Notes: a model not told the origin generated them from the letters alone. DNA of 64,000 nt from Dinochytrium kinnereticum (GCA_027604005.1 JADGJT010000043.1:1-64000); one strand, 5' to 3'. Shown: positions 45,816 through 57,750, counted from the stretch's first letter. Numbers and translations are program-made.

Positions 45816-47668
45816 TCATATACAATCGGGCAAAACAAATTCAACTTTGGGTACTCGGACACTCAAGTATTGAGGGTCGGGGGAATGGGCAGAAGCGGTA
45901 TCGATAAAGAGAATGTCACCCTCCATAGACACCAGAGGATCATCAAGTTCAAATGGCGCATAGTCCACCGGTCCCCCCATGGAGTAGGAGCAATATTGGA
46001 AGTGAGGGTTCGATTCTAGTGTCAAAAAAACAAAACAAAAGAGAGCCATGGGTGATGGATAAAATGTAAGGATAATTGCGAAAACAAAAATTCCGTTGCT
46101 GAGATATTCTTGAAACACAGCAATTCAAACACACAGAGATAAAAGAGATGGGTTATAGATTACTCACGTGAAAGCACTGGGAACGCCCCAATTACGCCTT
46201 CGCCCGAGACCTCGTCCACGGTTCCTGACTTGGAGGTAAAGAGCCAATGTCTCCGAAGAAGCTGAATACTTGGGTAGGGACACTGACCTGGGAGGTATGT
46301 CATAGATATACGATAGCAGACTTTCGCGGTGTCCAGGAGAAATATACTGGAAATGCTGAGAAGAACACCTAATTGTAGAGTGAAATTTTATGGAGAAGAT
46401 TAGCCCATAGGAATGGGGGTAAGATATAACATAAAGATCCTGTCTAAATACTGGAAGCCAAACAGAAAAAAGAAATATTAGAACTAACCATCTGTAACCT
46501 GAGAAGCCGTTCCTCTACCTTCAGAAGCAAAAACTGTTGTTGCGCCGATCCTTCTGTAAGATGGTGCCTCCACCGAGGCCGCAACCTCATCCACAAACCG
46601 ATGAATCCAATCATCAAAAGGCCCTAAATCAACATAAGGAATACGACCACGAGGAATAGGTCCCATGCGATTAAAGTTCTTAGAAAGTCCGAACCGAATG
46701 ACATGGCCAATCTTCGGAGCCCCAGGCCCAGGAGATGATGTATATCTAGCGACAGGCACAACGAGCCCCAAGAATTCCAGCATGGTGCTTTCAGCAAACA
46801 TAACTACCGCCACCTGCTCCCTAGCTCTGTCTCCCTCATCCTGCGGTGTATGTGAATCGTCCTCGTCCTCGTCCTCGCCGCAAAATGTGCCATTCAGAAT
46901 AACCCTAATCAAATGGCTTCGTGGCAACATGTACATAGAATAGAGCTGTCCGTAGCATCTGAATGATCCAAAAATTCCGTAGCCGACGTCGGCAGCCCTC
47001 GCACCAGAGTTATTGATCACCTTGACTTGGCCGGAAGAAAACAGGTGGTAGAGCAGCGCAAGAGACTTTTCTGATTCCTCCGCAACACGAGAATCAGGGA
47101 ACCACGTACGATGATCCATGAGATGCTCGGGACGGTAAATGGGGTGTGGGCCAAGGTCTACTGCAGCAGGCCTGAAACGAGCCAAAGAGGGGAGGTGGCC
47201 AAGCAGGCTGTTGAGTCGACGGGTGATGCGCTTCATTTTGGAGAAGGGTGAAAGAAGGGTTCCATAGGTTTGAGCATGGGTGCAGAAAATCCTGTGAGGA
47301 GACGGGCTAGACGAGGATGATGAGCTGTTACTGTTAGGCTGCTCAGTGACAGATGGTGGTGGTGGCATAGTATCGCCATCGTCCTCCGAAGGTTGTGGGT
47401 TATGCGTCAGACCATGATGTACTCTGACACTGCCATGAGATGCGGAGGAGGAGGAGGAAAGTGTAGGCGCGAGACCGCCGTGGGCACTCTGAAGGTCATC
47501 ATCATGGGGCAGGCACTCATACTCAAGGCAGAATCGCCTCCATATCGATGCATCGCATGCGGCGATCCTCCAAGCCTTGCTAACAGCACTGAGCCTCGCC
47601 ACGTCAAACGGAGAGTCGACAAACGTGGTGATGTGCAGGAGCACTTCCGTGGCTGGTAGCGGGCTCAT
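45816..47668 (-). CDS. F-box protein with ApaG domain (FBXO3-like)
   Basis: Exons 47668-46489, 46368-46168 and 46015-45816 give 526 aa in phase. An F-box starts the protein (LPATEVLLHITTFVDSP ... LSAVSKAWRIAACDASIWRRF, residues 4-47). A Ser-rich linker follows. Residues about 200-380 (INNSGARAADVGYGIFGSFR ... FDDWIHRFVDEVA) match the position of the SMI1/KNR4-like domain of FBXO3. The C-terminal ApaG domain spans exons 2 and 3: VCYRISMTYLPG, QLLRRHWLFT, GTVDEVSGEGVIGAFPVLS, HFQYCSYS, PLVSMEGD, VPKVEFVLP. The protein should be the substrate receptor of an SCF ubiquitin ligase. An in-frame stop directly after exon 1 confirms the need for the downstream exons. Confidence 0.85.
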
Positions 47669-47906
47669 GCTGCAGATGGCTGCGGTTGATTTGACGAGTC
47701 AAAGTTTTTATTAAGATGGACGATTGCGTGGTGGAAGCGGTTTTAGACAAGGCATACTGCAGGGAATTAACTGGGAGGATACTCCGATTCTGAACTATGC
47801 ACCGACTAGCATTGAAATAAAGACGTTCATGGTTATTGCAGCGGGCATGAGGTGATAAAATCTTAAGGCTCCAAGTCCCCATAAATATATTTTGACGACC
47901 CCAGAC
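47669..47906. promoter_or_regulatory. Short bidirectional promoter, F-box gene / epoxide hydrolase
   Basis: 238 bp between divergent start codons; both promoters must lie here. An AT-rich ataaatatat stretch at 47881-47890 is 17-26 bp upstream of the hydrolase ATG. Confidence 0.5.
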
Positions 47907-49587
47907 ATGGCCGGCAAGAGGAAGTCCCCACCGTCATTCAAGCCGTCCCCACCGTCATTCAAGCCTTCCCCACCGCAACCAGCTCCTCAACCACCTCTCA
48001 GTCATGCGCCCATCCGCCCAGCAACCGTGGTCCAAACCATCTGCCAGCTCATCGCCAACCTCATCCTCATCTTTCTGTTTGCCCCCATGATCTACAACCA
48101 CTTACTCTTGATCACCGTCCCGCTTCCCACGGATCATTTCCTCACCTCTGCTACCGGCGATATGACACCCGCCACGATCCTCGCAGATCACTACGTCTCA
48201 TGGACAGAAGAGCGTCCTGTCGGGGACGAGAAGGAAGGCATGCGGATGTTTGTGAGCGCTGTTGAGGGTGAGGTTGATAGCGAAGAGAAGGACCCCAAAG
48301 ATTGGGTAGTTCTCCTGGTTCATGGCTACCCTGAATCCGGGCTTACGTCTTGGAGTAGAGTGATTCCTGTGCTTGCGAAAAAGCTAGGAATGTCCATTTC
48401 GTCTGGAAAGAAGGCCGGTAAGACGAGCGGAGGGAGGAGAAGGGTCACCTTCTTGATGCCTGATCTTCGCGGCTTCAACGGAAGCATTGGTAAGGAGCCT
48501 AGGGGTGCGGAGGTGATTGGGGACGCGCCCTACACCCCTCTTAAGGCTACTGATGATTTGGTGGAATTAATCAAGAGCCAAACCAAGTCTGGTGGAAAGG
48601 CATGTGTTGTGGGACATGACTGGGGAGCGGTAAGCTTTCCTTTATATTTTTCCTCAATGTTCCTAATATTTTCCCAAACATCTGCTGCGGCGACTTTCTC
48701 CCCTTCCTTCATGGTCTTTTCCTTGTTCATATCGTTAATCTTGTTTACATTCAAAATTTAGGTCCCTTCTTGGAATCTCGCTCTTCTACATCCAGAATTA
48801 GTCTCATGCCTCATGATCCTTGATGGCCCTCATCCGCTTGGATATCTTTACTACGGACTCCGTCACCCTCAAGACATCGCGACATACTCCTGGTACATTA
48901 TCTGGTAAGCTTTTGTTATCGCCGCAATGCAGTATCTACTCACTGCCTTCTTTCATATTATTCAACTTTTTGTTTTATCTATTATCATCCATGAAACCTT
49001 TTCTTACATTACACATCAGGGACAACACTTTTGGAAGATTTGGCATGGCCGAATGGTTGGCAGCATGGAGGGATTGGGATTGGATGGTGAAATGGTGGCC
49101 CGGAACTGCGACTAGAGGAACGTTTTCAACGGCGGAGGTAGAAGAGTATAAGGCTATTTGGTCCAAGCCTGGAGTCACCAGCTCGATGGTAAAGCCCGTT
49201 TTCCTCTTTTGTTTAGAAAAATGATATAATAATACTTATGGCTGTGCACCAAATTCTTTTCAATCCACTGCGCTACACCTTTTGCTACAGCTCGCTTGGT
49301 ACCGCAACATCCCAAGCCTTCTCCTTCAACTTCAAACAATTTACCCTTCCTCTGTCTCTTCCGATTCTCCACCACCCGGTGTCCTCTCGAAAGACATCGC
49401 TGCAGCCTCGCTTTGGGGTGGAAATGATGCGTACCTCACCCCCGATATGGGGAACTACACTGTGGATCACTTTGCTCCTCATATGGCGTTTGAGGTATTG
49501 GATGGAGTTTCTCATTGGGTGCAGCATGAGGCGCCTGGAAAGGTTACAGATGGAATAATGGAGCTTTTGAATAAAGCAACGTGGTGA
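47907..49587 (+). CDS. Membrane-anchored epoxide hydrolase (alpha/beta fold)
   Basis: Exons 47907-48629, 48762-48904, 49020-49188 and 49291-49587 give 443 aa in phase. A Pro-rich start with a tandem SPPSFKP repeat precedes a hydrophobic span at about 41-70, an N-terminal anchor. The alpha/beta-hydrolase core then shows the oxyanion loop HGYPES, PDLRGFNGS, the nucleophile elbow VVGHDWGA (Asp nucleophile, so epoxide-hydrolase or dehalogenase type, not esterase), and DGPHPLG. The Asp acid is probably in GGNDAYLTPDMG and the catalytic His in DGVSHWVQHEAP. A Trp/Tyr-rich cap lies between. It should open epoxides to diols, probably at the ER face. The first intron falls right after the nucleophile elbow. 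Confidence 0.88.
47924..47969 (+). repeat. 21-bp tandem repeat in the hydrolase N-terminus
   Basis: Two near-identical copies of a unit built on ccgtcattcaagccgtcccc encode PPSFKPS twice ahead of the membrane anchor. Confidence 0.8.
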
Positions 49588-49720
49588 TCTGTCAACTGAT
49601 GACAGTAAATAGATGATTCCAGAAACGCATTTCCAGGTTGAAAAACACAAATCTGTATTGATATAACTCGCTCTTCTCTCCCAGCCCGCACCCCCAAAAA
49701 AACAACATTGAAATTACAGC

Positions 49721-52129
49721 TTAATTGAAGATGCATGTCTCAAACTCAAATCTTTTCCTCAGCATCGTCAGCACAATACCCCAGTTCCCACTCAACACCA
49801 CCTTTTGCGATATGATCGCACCCGCCTGCCCCTGCTTTGGTGGCAAACGAATCAAGGCATTCACCATCTCTTCATCACCCCTCTCTGCCGCAATAGAGGC
49901 AGCCGAATTCATCATCGTGTGAGGCCGCTTCAGGTTCATCTCCTTCGTGTGCTTCACAAAGTCGATATTGCCGAAATGAGCCGCAGCCTCAATCATCAAG
50001 GCCTCGTCCGTCTCCACGAATCCCGCTATGTACTTTAGTGCTTCCAAAGGTCCAGCCTCATAGGCGGTAATGTAGTCAGCGATGGTGCAGGATGGGCCCT
50101 GGGTGGGACCAAACGAACTAACGGTGAAATCCGAGAGAAGAGACTTGACCTCTTCACATGTCAACAGAGATGACATGGGGATGAACATCAGAAGGGTTGG
50201 GTCGATGATCCTGTCGTCTGCGGTTGAGGCCATATTCTTTAGAAGAAAGGTCAAAAGCCTCTTGTCCTCAAGCAAAACGGCAACATTATAAAGGGGCTCC
50301 TCTCCGTTAACTTTTCCCCTCCACGGAAACACGACCGTCCGATTCAGCTCCTTGATCTCCCCAATCTGATGCTTGTACATGATAACCTTGGCATAGTCCA
50401 TCTCCACCCCGTTCGCGAGGTTATTCCAAAGATGTCCTTCCTCCATGAAAAAATGCGCCGGGATCATAGTTTTAAAAAACCGACACGCCTGACGGACCTT
50501 CTGAACAGACGCTACATCAAGCATTTGGAGCATGGCAAAGAAGGCTGGCGTGTGAACAAACGTCTCCAGAACGTTTGTGGAAGTCAACTTGGATGGAAGG
50601 CAGTCACTCTCCTTCTTGAGGTAGGACTCCGTTCGTTTCAGGCCCAACGACATCGAGGCCGCATTGTCTTGCGGTCCAGAGAGGGTTTCATCACGTTTCT
50701 TCTTCTCCAAAGCCTCTCTGAGAGCTTCGACAAGTTCAGAGCTCTTTCCGGATAACTCTGCGTATTCCAGGGCCTCTGGAATAGGGCTATAACCCCATCC
50801 CAAAAGCTTCCGCAGAAGCTCGACATTGTCCTTGTAGCAAGCGCAAAACAGAGCGTACCCCTTATCAGCGTTGACGTCAATCCCATGGTCAACAAAGAGT
50901 TGAAGGCGCTCCATCCGTTCCCTTTTAATGGCCAGTCTCCATGGAGACATGTGAAAGTCCATGGGATTTCCACCTTGCGCCAAACCGAATTTAACGTGCT
51001 CCAGGGTTGGAGATTCGAGAAGATATTGCATTTCGCTTCTCGACAGTTTCAAGCCCTTTGACAGCAGGAATTGAACACTCGCAGGTTTAGGTGGGTTTCC
51101 TACGGAGAATTCGTAGATGAGTTTCCTCAAGGGAGTCACTTCGGCACCACATTCGATCATAGCATCTGCGATTGCAATCTTTTCCTTTCGCAAAGCATTA
51201 TGCACCGACCAATACCAAATAGGCACACCCATGTTTTTGAGAAACCGAACAATGCTAACATCATGGCATGCCAAAGCCGCATCAAGCCAGGTTTCCCAAG
51301 GATGGAACATGTTGCTGGATTGCAAGAGCTCAAGATATGAACGTTCGCTCGGCGTGTTGATGAAGTTCTTCCAGCAAGTGATTTCGTGGCGTTGGATATT
51401 GATACCCTTGGATATCAGCAAACGCCAGTCCTCCACGGTAAGCGACGTGATGAGGGTGCTCGGAACATTATACAGGTTGACTTTTGAAGCGTAGGCGTCC
51501 ATTAAATGCCTCCAGAGCTCGTCCCACTCACTTCGAAAGAGAAGCTTCCTCCAGTCACTCATATGGTCCAACGAAGTGGCCGCAAGAATGGTCTTGATCA
51601 CCGGCAGATCAGTTTCGGCCGCAACCGCCTTCTTCAGCTGAGCATTCAAAAGAATCTTGGCCGTCAATGTACCCAGCTTCTCAATAAGCTGCTTCAGGTC
51701 CTCCACTCTTTCCGATCGCATCAGCTCCAGAGCCGAATTCTTCTTTGAAGCACCAGTGATATTTCCCTCATCAAGGAGCTCCATCGCCTCCGACATCCGT
51801 CCATCTCGAACGGCATCCTGAAACGCTTGATTCATTTGCTCAACCTTCAACTTCCCTAAAGTCTTTGTCCTCTTCTTCTTCCCCTCGTGTTCAGCGTTGG
51901 ACGACGCATCGCTTCCATCATCGTCCTCTTCTTGCTTCTTCTTGCGCTTGGTGGCCTTCGGTGCTGATCGCCGTGGTTTCTTTGGAGGAGGTGCTGCGAC
52001 TGTGCTTTCAGCTGATGTCCCGGCCTCAGCCCCGTGAACCTGCAGCGTCGGTCGCTTTCGAGTGCTGGACATTAGAGAGTTTGAAACGTGTGACAGAGAG
52101 CAAGCAACCACGCCCTTCCTGCCTGCCAT
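49721..52129 (-). CDS. Nuclear ankyrin-like repeat protein, function unknown
   Basis: Intron-free frame. I chose ATG 52129 (MAGRKGVV); ATG 52072 (MSSTRKRP) and 52261 are alternatives. With the chosen start it has 802 aa. Residues about 45-90 hold a strong basic cluster (PPPKKPRRSAPKATKRKKKQ) next to an acidic run, a nuclear signal. The rest is made of degenerate ankyrin-type helices: WETWLDAALACHDVSIVRFL, VDHGIDVNADKGYALFCACY, LRKLLGWGYSPIPEALEYAE, AHFGNIDFVKHTKEMN, AAERGDEEMVNALIRL. A stretch near 505-565 (FFAMLQMLDVASVQKVRQAC) looks F-box-like but weak. This repeat style is common in expanded families of chytrids and amoebae; no specific role can be assigned. It is convergent with the hydrolase gene, 133 bp away. 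Confidence 0.72.
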   Translation of the reverse strand: MAGRKGVVACSLSHVSNSLMSSTRKRPTLQVHGAEAGTSAESTVAAPPPKKPRRSAPKATKRKKKQEEDDDGSDASSNAEHEGKKKRTKTLGKLKVEQMNQAFQDAVRDGRMSEAMELLDEGNITGASKKNSALELMRSERVEDLKQLIEKLGTLTAKILLNAQLKKAVAAETDLPVIKTILAATSLDHMSDWRKLLFRSEWDELWRHLMDAYASKVNLYNVPSTLITSLTVEDWRLLISKGINIQRHEITCWKNFINTPSERSYLELLQSSNMFHPWETWLDAALACHDVSIVRFLKNMGVPIWYWSVHNALRKEKIAIADAMIECGAEVTPLRKLIYEFSVGNPPKPASVQFLLSKGLKLSRSEMQYLLESPTLEHVKFGLAQGGNPMDFHMSPWRLAIKRERMERLQLFVDHGIDVNADKGYALFCACYKDNVELLRKLLGWGYSPIPEALEYAELSGKSSELVEALREALEKKKRDETLSGPQDNAASMSLGLKRTESYLKKESDCLPSKLTSTNVLETFVHTPAFFAMLQMLDVASVQKVRQACRFFKTMIPAHFFMEEGHLWNNLANGVEMDYAKVIMYKHQIGEIKELNRTVVFPWRGKVNGEEPLYNVAVLLEDKRLLTFLLKNMASTADDRIIDPTLLMFIPMSSLLTCEEVKSLLSDFTVSSFGPTQGPSCTIADYITAYEAGPLEALKYIAGFVETDEALMIEAAAHFGNIDFVKHTKEMNLKRPHTMMNSAASIAAERGDEEMVNALIRLPPKQGQAGAIISQKVVLSGNWGIVLTMLRKRFEFETCIFN

Positions 52130-52632
52130 TGAGAGCTTTGTGTAGCCTTTTCTCTTATAACAAAATAATAAATATCTTTTTCTTTGTTCTAAAACCCAGG
52201 CATTGGACTTCAAACGCAAATGCGACAGACACTTGAGCGCATGCAACATATTCACTCGCATTCAACCGAGAACCAGCAGCACACAACGCCACAAGAGAAT
52301 GATGGGAGGATGCGCTGGGGCATAGTAGACTTGCTGAGACTTCCTGGTTGTGTTGGACAGAAACTCCATCCTTGTTAGTCCAGAGCAGCGTCAGAAGGAT
52401 TCTCTGTGGTAGTTTCCCTCCCCACGAAGAGCCCCCGTTGCTGCTTCTGCTGCTGTCGCTTATTGTGACAGCTCCCGTAGTTTTATTGTAATACGAGTAG
52501 CAGAGACAAGTCAAGTACGCCCTTATTTCAACTTTGAGTAAGAGCACATTAATATTCCCCGTACAAAGATTTGATCAAAAAAAACATTTATTTTCACACT
52601 TAAATCAGCCTTTTAAATCAACAGTTATAAAA
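52130..52632. other. Intergenic region between two minus-strand genes
   Basis: About 500 bp: upstream sequence of the ankyrin-like gene and 3' flank of the Cys-rich gene. The open frame here overlaps a possible longer N-terminus of the ankyrin-like gene but has no recognisable domain. Confidence 0.45.
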
Positions 52633-55414
52633 TCAAAGAGAAAACTCATTCGCAGAAATGACAAACACATCACCACCAGTGACACCCCCAAACACATCTT
52701 GGTGGTGCACAAGGCGATGCTTTCGCAAATAAGCGTCAATGCTCACAGCTCCAAGTTTAGAGCAGAACCCTGCAAGCCTTTCCTCGCCTTTCGGCACAAC
52801 CACACACACATGCTCAACACCCCTGCCTTCCGTCGCCTGAAGGTCACGCTGCGCGCGGCCAAGGCACTTGGAAACAAGGTCACGAGCAAGGGTGGCGCTC
52901 TGCATTGCCATCATCCGCGCACCAATCTGATCAACGACCATGAGTGAGCGAGACGAGTCCACCTTGGCAGTGAGGAAAGCGGCTTGAACGTGGTCTTGGG
53001 CAGAGGGAGGAGGAGAGGTTTCATCGGCCATATCCACCGCGACAGGGACGGCACGGGTGGTACGGGTCTTCTTGCGAGGAATCTTGGGGATGTAGGCCGT
53101 CGCAAGATAGCGGCGAGTGGGGAGGGTGGAGGTAGATGCCTGTCGGAGGTCGGACTCGACCTGAGTCCAGGCGGACGCAATCTGCTGCTGAACCGAAGAG
53201 ATGTTGCTGCATCTGGTCGAATGTTCCATGACCCTGGGGGATGCAAAGAAGGAGGTAACAGCGTCATCAAAAACAGCCATTGACTCCGACATAACATCTG
53301 ATGTGAGTCGAGTGGATTCGAGCGGGCAAGAAGCGTCGTAAACTCGGTACGAGACAGCGGCATCTCCAAACCGAATATGAGAGAGGCGACAGGTACGACG
53401 ACCTTCAGTGAAGAGCTCAATAGGGCGGTACTTCCCGGTACGGTATTTCCCACCCCCTCCGCATTCGGTGCAAAACGCGTAACGCTCACGACACGGGACA
53501 CAAACAACCTCAACAGAAAAGTCAACGTCACTCTCGCAGTCAGACTCAGACTTGACACCGTCCAAGGCAGCGCGCTTGCGAGAGGCATCAATCTTAACGC
53601 CCCCGGCGCCAACGTGGCGGCGACAGACGTCACAAGAGACGAGTTCCTCTGCACGACCACGGGCGCGCTTGCGGGATGGGACAACCACAGTGCTCGACGA
53701 TGCAATTTCAGGAGAAGAGGAGTCAGCGACCAAAGAGCAAGCGGCGCACAGAACATCGACAATGTAGCCGGCATCAAGTGATGAAGGTTTGCCACGCAGG
53801 ATCATGGTTGCAACAGGGGAACCACATCGGCGACAGGCACAAGGTTCCTCCACAACCTTCTTTTGACCCATGACGGACACGCGGTGGAAAGCAGAGACGG
53901 TAGGAATGGTTGAGGACGTGGCACCACCAGACTTGGAAGACTGGGTCTTGGGCGACTTCCGGACAGAGGGCTTGGAAAGGGGCTTCAAATCAACGGTGAC
54001 GGAGGCGGCGGCATCAGTACCCTGCAAAGCAGGGGCGGCGGCTGGAGTGACCGAGACTTGATGATAAGGGACCTGGCCGAGGAGAGCAGAAATGGACAGG
54101 TCAAGAGCAGTCGAATCCTGACTTCCGGCGGCGGCGACGGCAGCTGGTGAGCTCTGGAGCAGAGAATCAAAAGAAATGTTGTCCAGAGGGGCAGCGGCAG
54201 AGGCGGCGGCGGGGTAGGCAGGGAAACCGACACCAGAGAAAATGTTCAAGGCAGACACGTCTTGAGAAAGGGGCGGCGAGAACATGTCAAGAGAAGAGAC
54301 ATTTCCAAACATGTTGCCTTGAAAAACCGGTGAGAATAGGTCCCAGTTAGCACCGACAAAAGAGTCGGTGGCCACCGCATCGGTAGCGGGGCTGGAGGAG
54401 AATCCATCAAATAGGGATGAGACCGGGGACGAACAGGCAGCCGAAAGAGCGGCAGGGCTGCTCGTGACGTGATCGCCAGAGGCGGCGTTCACATTCGAGT
54501 TGCTAGCAATAGTAGAAAGAGTAGATGTATGCAAGTGGTTGTTCAACAGGGCTGACAGAGAAAATATGATAGTATAAAGTTAGTGACGTTGACGCAGAGA
54601 GATAGACAGCCAGGGAGGACCAGAGGAAGAAATATAGGCTCACCTTCAATTCCCTCACCACAGGTATCAGAAGTGTTCAGCTCACGAAGAATTGCCAGCT
54701 GTACCTCAGACCATCGCCTCTCCTCTTCCCGGGAACGACGCTCCTCTTCCCTGAGCTTGCGACTCTGCTCGAGCAATCGAAGCACGAGGGCAATCTGCTC
54801 ATGGGAGGCTGAGCCATTGAGGATACCGAGAAGGGCCGACTCCTGAAGGCCTGGTAAGCCCTCAGGGAGGATCGGCAGAGAGACACTGGCAGGTGACGAG
54901 GCACGGCTGCTCCCTGCGACGGACAGACAGGGAGATCTTGGGTCGAATAACGGATCGTCACAATAGAGCGGGGGGGAACAACAGGCAACATCTTGGTCTG
55001 TTCCGGCACACGTGTTGGTGCCAGCGAGGAACAGGTCGAGAGGGTCCTGAGGGTCCGTGACGAATCCGCCATACCTTCCTCCACCTCTTTCAAAGCAACC
55101 ACGTCCATCGCCTCCAAAGAGGTTTGGAGGTGGCGCATGAAATTGCTGGTGATGGTGTTGGTGCGCTGCGAAGAGAAGGCCCGGGTCTGGGGGAGACGGG
55201 TAGCCAACGACAGCACCGACACCGACACCGCGCGAGGGGTCTGTTGCTGAGGGAGGTATGGTTGGAGCTGAACTGAAACTTCTTGTTGTATGTGGGCGAG
55301 AACCGAAGCCTGGTTGAGAGCGGACTCAAACAGAGGCTCCAGTTTGGAGATCAAGGGGAGTGAACGGCGATAGGTTTGGTTGGAGTAAGCAGCGAGATTG
55401 ACTGATGGCCGCAC
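52633..55414 (-). CDS. Cys-rich putative transcription regulator, N-terminus unresolved
   Basis: The last exon is 54551-52633, joined in phase through intron 54552-54643 (GTGAGC..TCAG) to an upstream exon ending at 54644. That exon's frame is open back to a TGA at 55328-55326 and contains no ATG, so at least one more exon is needed; ATG 55414 in another frame is a candidate start. Upstream part: Gly/Pro/His-rich (AAHQHHHQQFHAPPP), then FVTDPQDPLDLFLAG, an ESALLGILNG helix and a charged coiled coil (LLEQSRKLREEERRSREEER). Main part: Ala/Ser-rich, then Cys pairs CACRRCG ... CAAC ... CDVC ... CVPC ... CTECGGGGKYRTGKYR and RTCRLSHIRFG, which look zinc-binding, with basic PSRKRARGR. The C-terminal 100 residues look globular. 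DNA or chromatin binding is inference. No family is recognised with certainty. Confidence 0.62.
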
Positions 55415-55783
55415 GAAGAAAAAGAGATATCAAGGTGTGTGATGAAGTGGAGGGGACAGTGAGAGAGTGAAGCGGGACAGAGGGGGTGGGTTGAGCGTTG
55501 AGTGTTGAGTGAGGTGGGAGGGATAAGCGCAGAGAGAGTTGTTGTGTGAGTGAGATGGGGGACAAATCGTGGGGAGAATGTACGGGGAATGGTCTCGTTT
55601 TATAGCCCAGCGGAAATCATGGGGAAGCGAGCACAGATGCGTGTGACGCACAGCCTTGCCCTTATGTGTGACAAGCGTTAGCCAATGAATAAATTTAAAT
55701 AAATAATGAATATTCACATGCATGTTTTATTTATTTATTTATTTTATCCTCTCTGTCTCTTTTCCCACCACCTGTCTTTCTGT

Positions 55784-55806
55784 CAGTCTGTCTGTCTGTC
55801 TGTCTC
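55784..55806. repeat. (TGTC)n microsatellite
   Basis: About five uninterrupted units in a longer pyrimidine-rich tract (55750-55850). Confidence 0.85.
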
Positions 55807-56399
55807 TTTTCTCTTCTGCTGTCTCTGTGCTGTCTCTCCTTTCTCCCAAATCCACCTCATCCATTCAAACAATCATTTATAATTTATTATTATTCCTCTT
55901 TTATAATAATAACAAAATAAAATAAAATAAATAATTTTATCTCCTTGGTCAGTCAATTGGCGTCAAAGAGGGCCAAGTCAGGGGGGACACAGAGGTAAAA
56001 GTATGCAAGGACCGCTGAGACTGGGCAGTCCAGCCTCTGGTCATTGGCTACCACCAACCCACTCACTACCCTGCTGGACACTCATTGATGATTCCAGCTG
56101 GACAGAATCAACTTTCACTTTAAAGCGTCAAGATAAGAAGGCTTCTTTCAATTTGTTTACAACACACTTTGGAATTTCACACGAGTGCTATTATAATATA
56201 ATAGATGATAAGGAGAGATGCAGCGAATCATCATGAAAGGAACGATCAAGAAAATAAACAGTTCTTGAAATAATAGAAAGGACTACTCTGGTTGATAAGT
56301 TTCAAACTGGGGAACCCTGCAACAAAGGACGGGAGGCCGTGCTTGGTGCATTGAAGTTGCGTGAGACAATAGGGCCGAGACTTTGATAGCACAATTGCA

Positions 56400-57750
56400 T
56401 AGTTTTGCTCAAAAGACCCGGAGACTGACCTTGACTATGCGGATCGAATGGCCGAGCTGGTTGCCCATTTGCTCGCTCTCCCTGACACTAGTAATCGAGC
56501 CGTGGTGAAAGCTCATGACCTCATGGTGGCCAAGAAGTTCCGCTTGGGGTTGATTGAAACGAGTTCCATTCTGTTCTCGTCCATATTTGAAGAAGGACGG
56601 GATTGAAGGGGATTTTGATAAAATACGACAGTGTATCGTTCGTAGACCTACAGCTGAGCCGAGGGCAACGTCAGATGGACCGCCATATGGACCACGTAGA
56701 TGCTGACGGCAGATCTCTAGTTGGCCGTGCTAAGGGGCAAGAGAAGAAGCCAACACAGGCCCGTACCGCTCACAGAGCCCACAGCAACGGTCTCAACAAT
56801 CTGTTCGTTGGTGGTCCAACCTGCTAAATTGATGACAATGGATCAATTAAACGTTCAAGAAGTTTGTGACAATTACGGAAGCGTTCATTATTGAGGACAA
56901 CACCTTTACTCAGCCTCGCTCGCAAGCAATTTCGTCACATTTCAAAAACAATGGAGTAGTGCGGCAATTGCTGAGATGCATAGGATAGGAAGGAAGTCAA
57001 AGGTTGAACCCGGCTAATGCTAGATTCGATGGAAAATCAGCTACATATACCGCTCAGGTACGGGCAGGAAAGCGGTGGTAGATGACACCAAAACTGATGA
57101 AGAAGATGATGATCTTCCTTTTGGTTTCCGTTTTCTTCGCGCAAAGGCAAAGAAAGAGGACAGGAATAATATGCTCATGTATAACTCGATTCTAATGAAG
57201 AGATTCCTTTTGCCAACTACCCTTTTTACCCATTGTTCAAACCTTTGTTGAACCTCTTAATCTGGTTTTGCCTTATCTCTTGATTCCGTTGTCACCAAAA
57301 CTGATAGCAATCCTGGATGTTTTTGGGGATACGCGGACTATAGTTGTGCCTCACATCCTACTCTATTTAAAGGAACTCTAATCAATCAGGAGACAACCTC
57401 GAGCCGTCCTCTCTTCACTGTTGCCAATGGGCACCAGCTAAAAGGGAGTGAAAATTAGCCGATTACGAAAGGGTAGATGGCTCCAGGCGGCATACCTTTA
57501 CAACTAATCGTATTGCTCATGTTCCAAAAGCAGACAGTCCTAGTTCTTTAATTATGGCGATGATGTCTCGATCGACCATAAAACTCGGGAAGTGTGCATC
57601 GGCACTATCAAGTGTTCCATGAATCATGTTGTAATGTGAAAACTCTGGGCCTAGGCTGGGAGCTTTTAAGCCCTTGCAACCCAGAGTTCACTGGAGTCGA
57701 AGTACTCGACAAATTCTATTCTCCGAGCCCGACCAGATACAAGATCAGTT
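56400..57750 (+). mobile_element. Possible decayed Ty1/copia-like retrotransposon fragment
   Basis: Three short stop-broken plus-strand stretches resemble copia gag/protease order. Near 56430-56607 a frame includes YADRMAELVAHLLALPD, like gag helices. Near 57330-57460 another includes ADYSCASHPTLFKG followed by PLFTVANGHQLKG, which fits a damaged DSGASH protease motif and the ANGHxL loop after it. Near 57500-57600 NRIAHVPKADSPSSLI resembles the VPxLxxNLISV segment. The pieces lie in different frames with stops between them, and no LTRs or integrase/RT were found. The call is based on motif likeness only. Confidence 0.35.

Noticed and set aside
52073..52261. Longer N-terminus for the ankyrin-like gene from ATG 52261
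   Set aside because: The extra residues look like AT-rich leader translation and lie upstream of two better starts; kept only as an alternative.
55326..55565. Independent Ser/Pro/Leu-rich gene upstream of the Cys-rich regulator
   Set aside because: It is pyrimidine-rich leader and probable 5' UTR; only its last 20 residues look coding.
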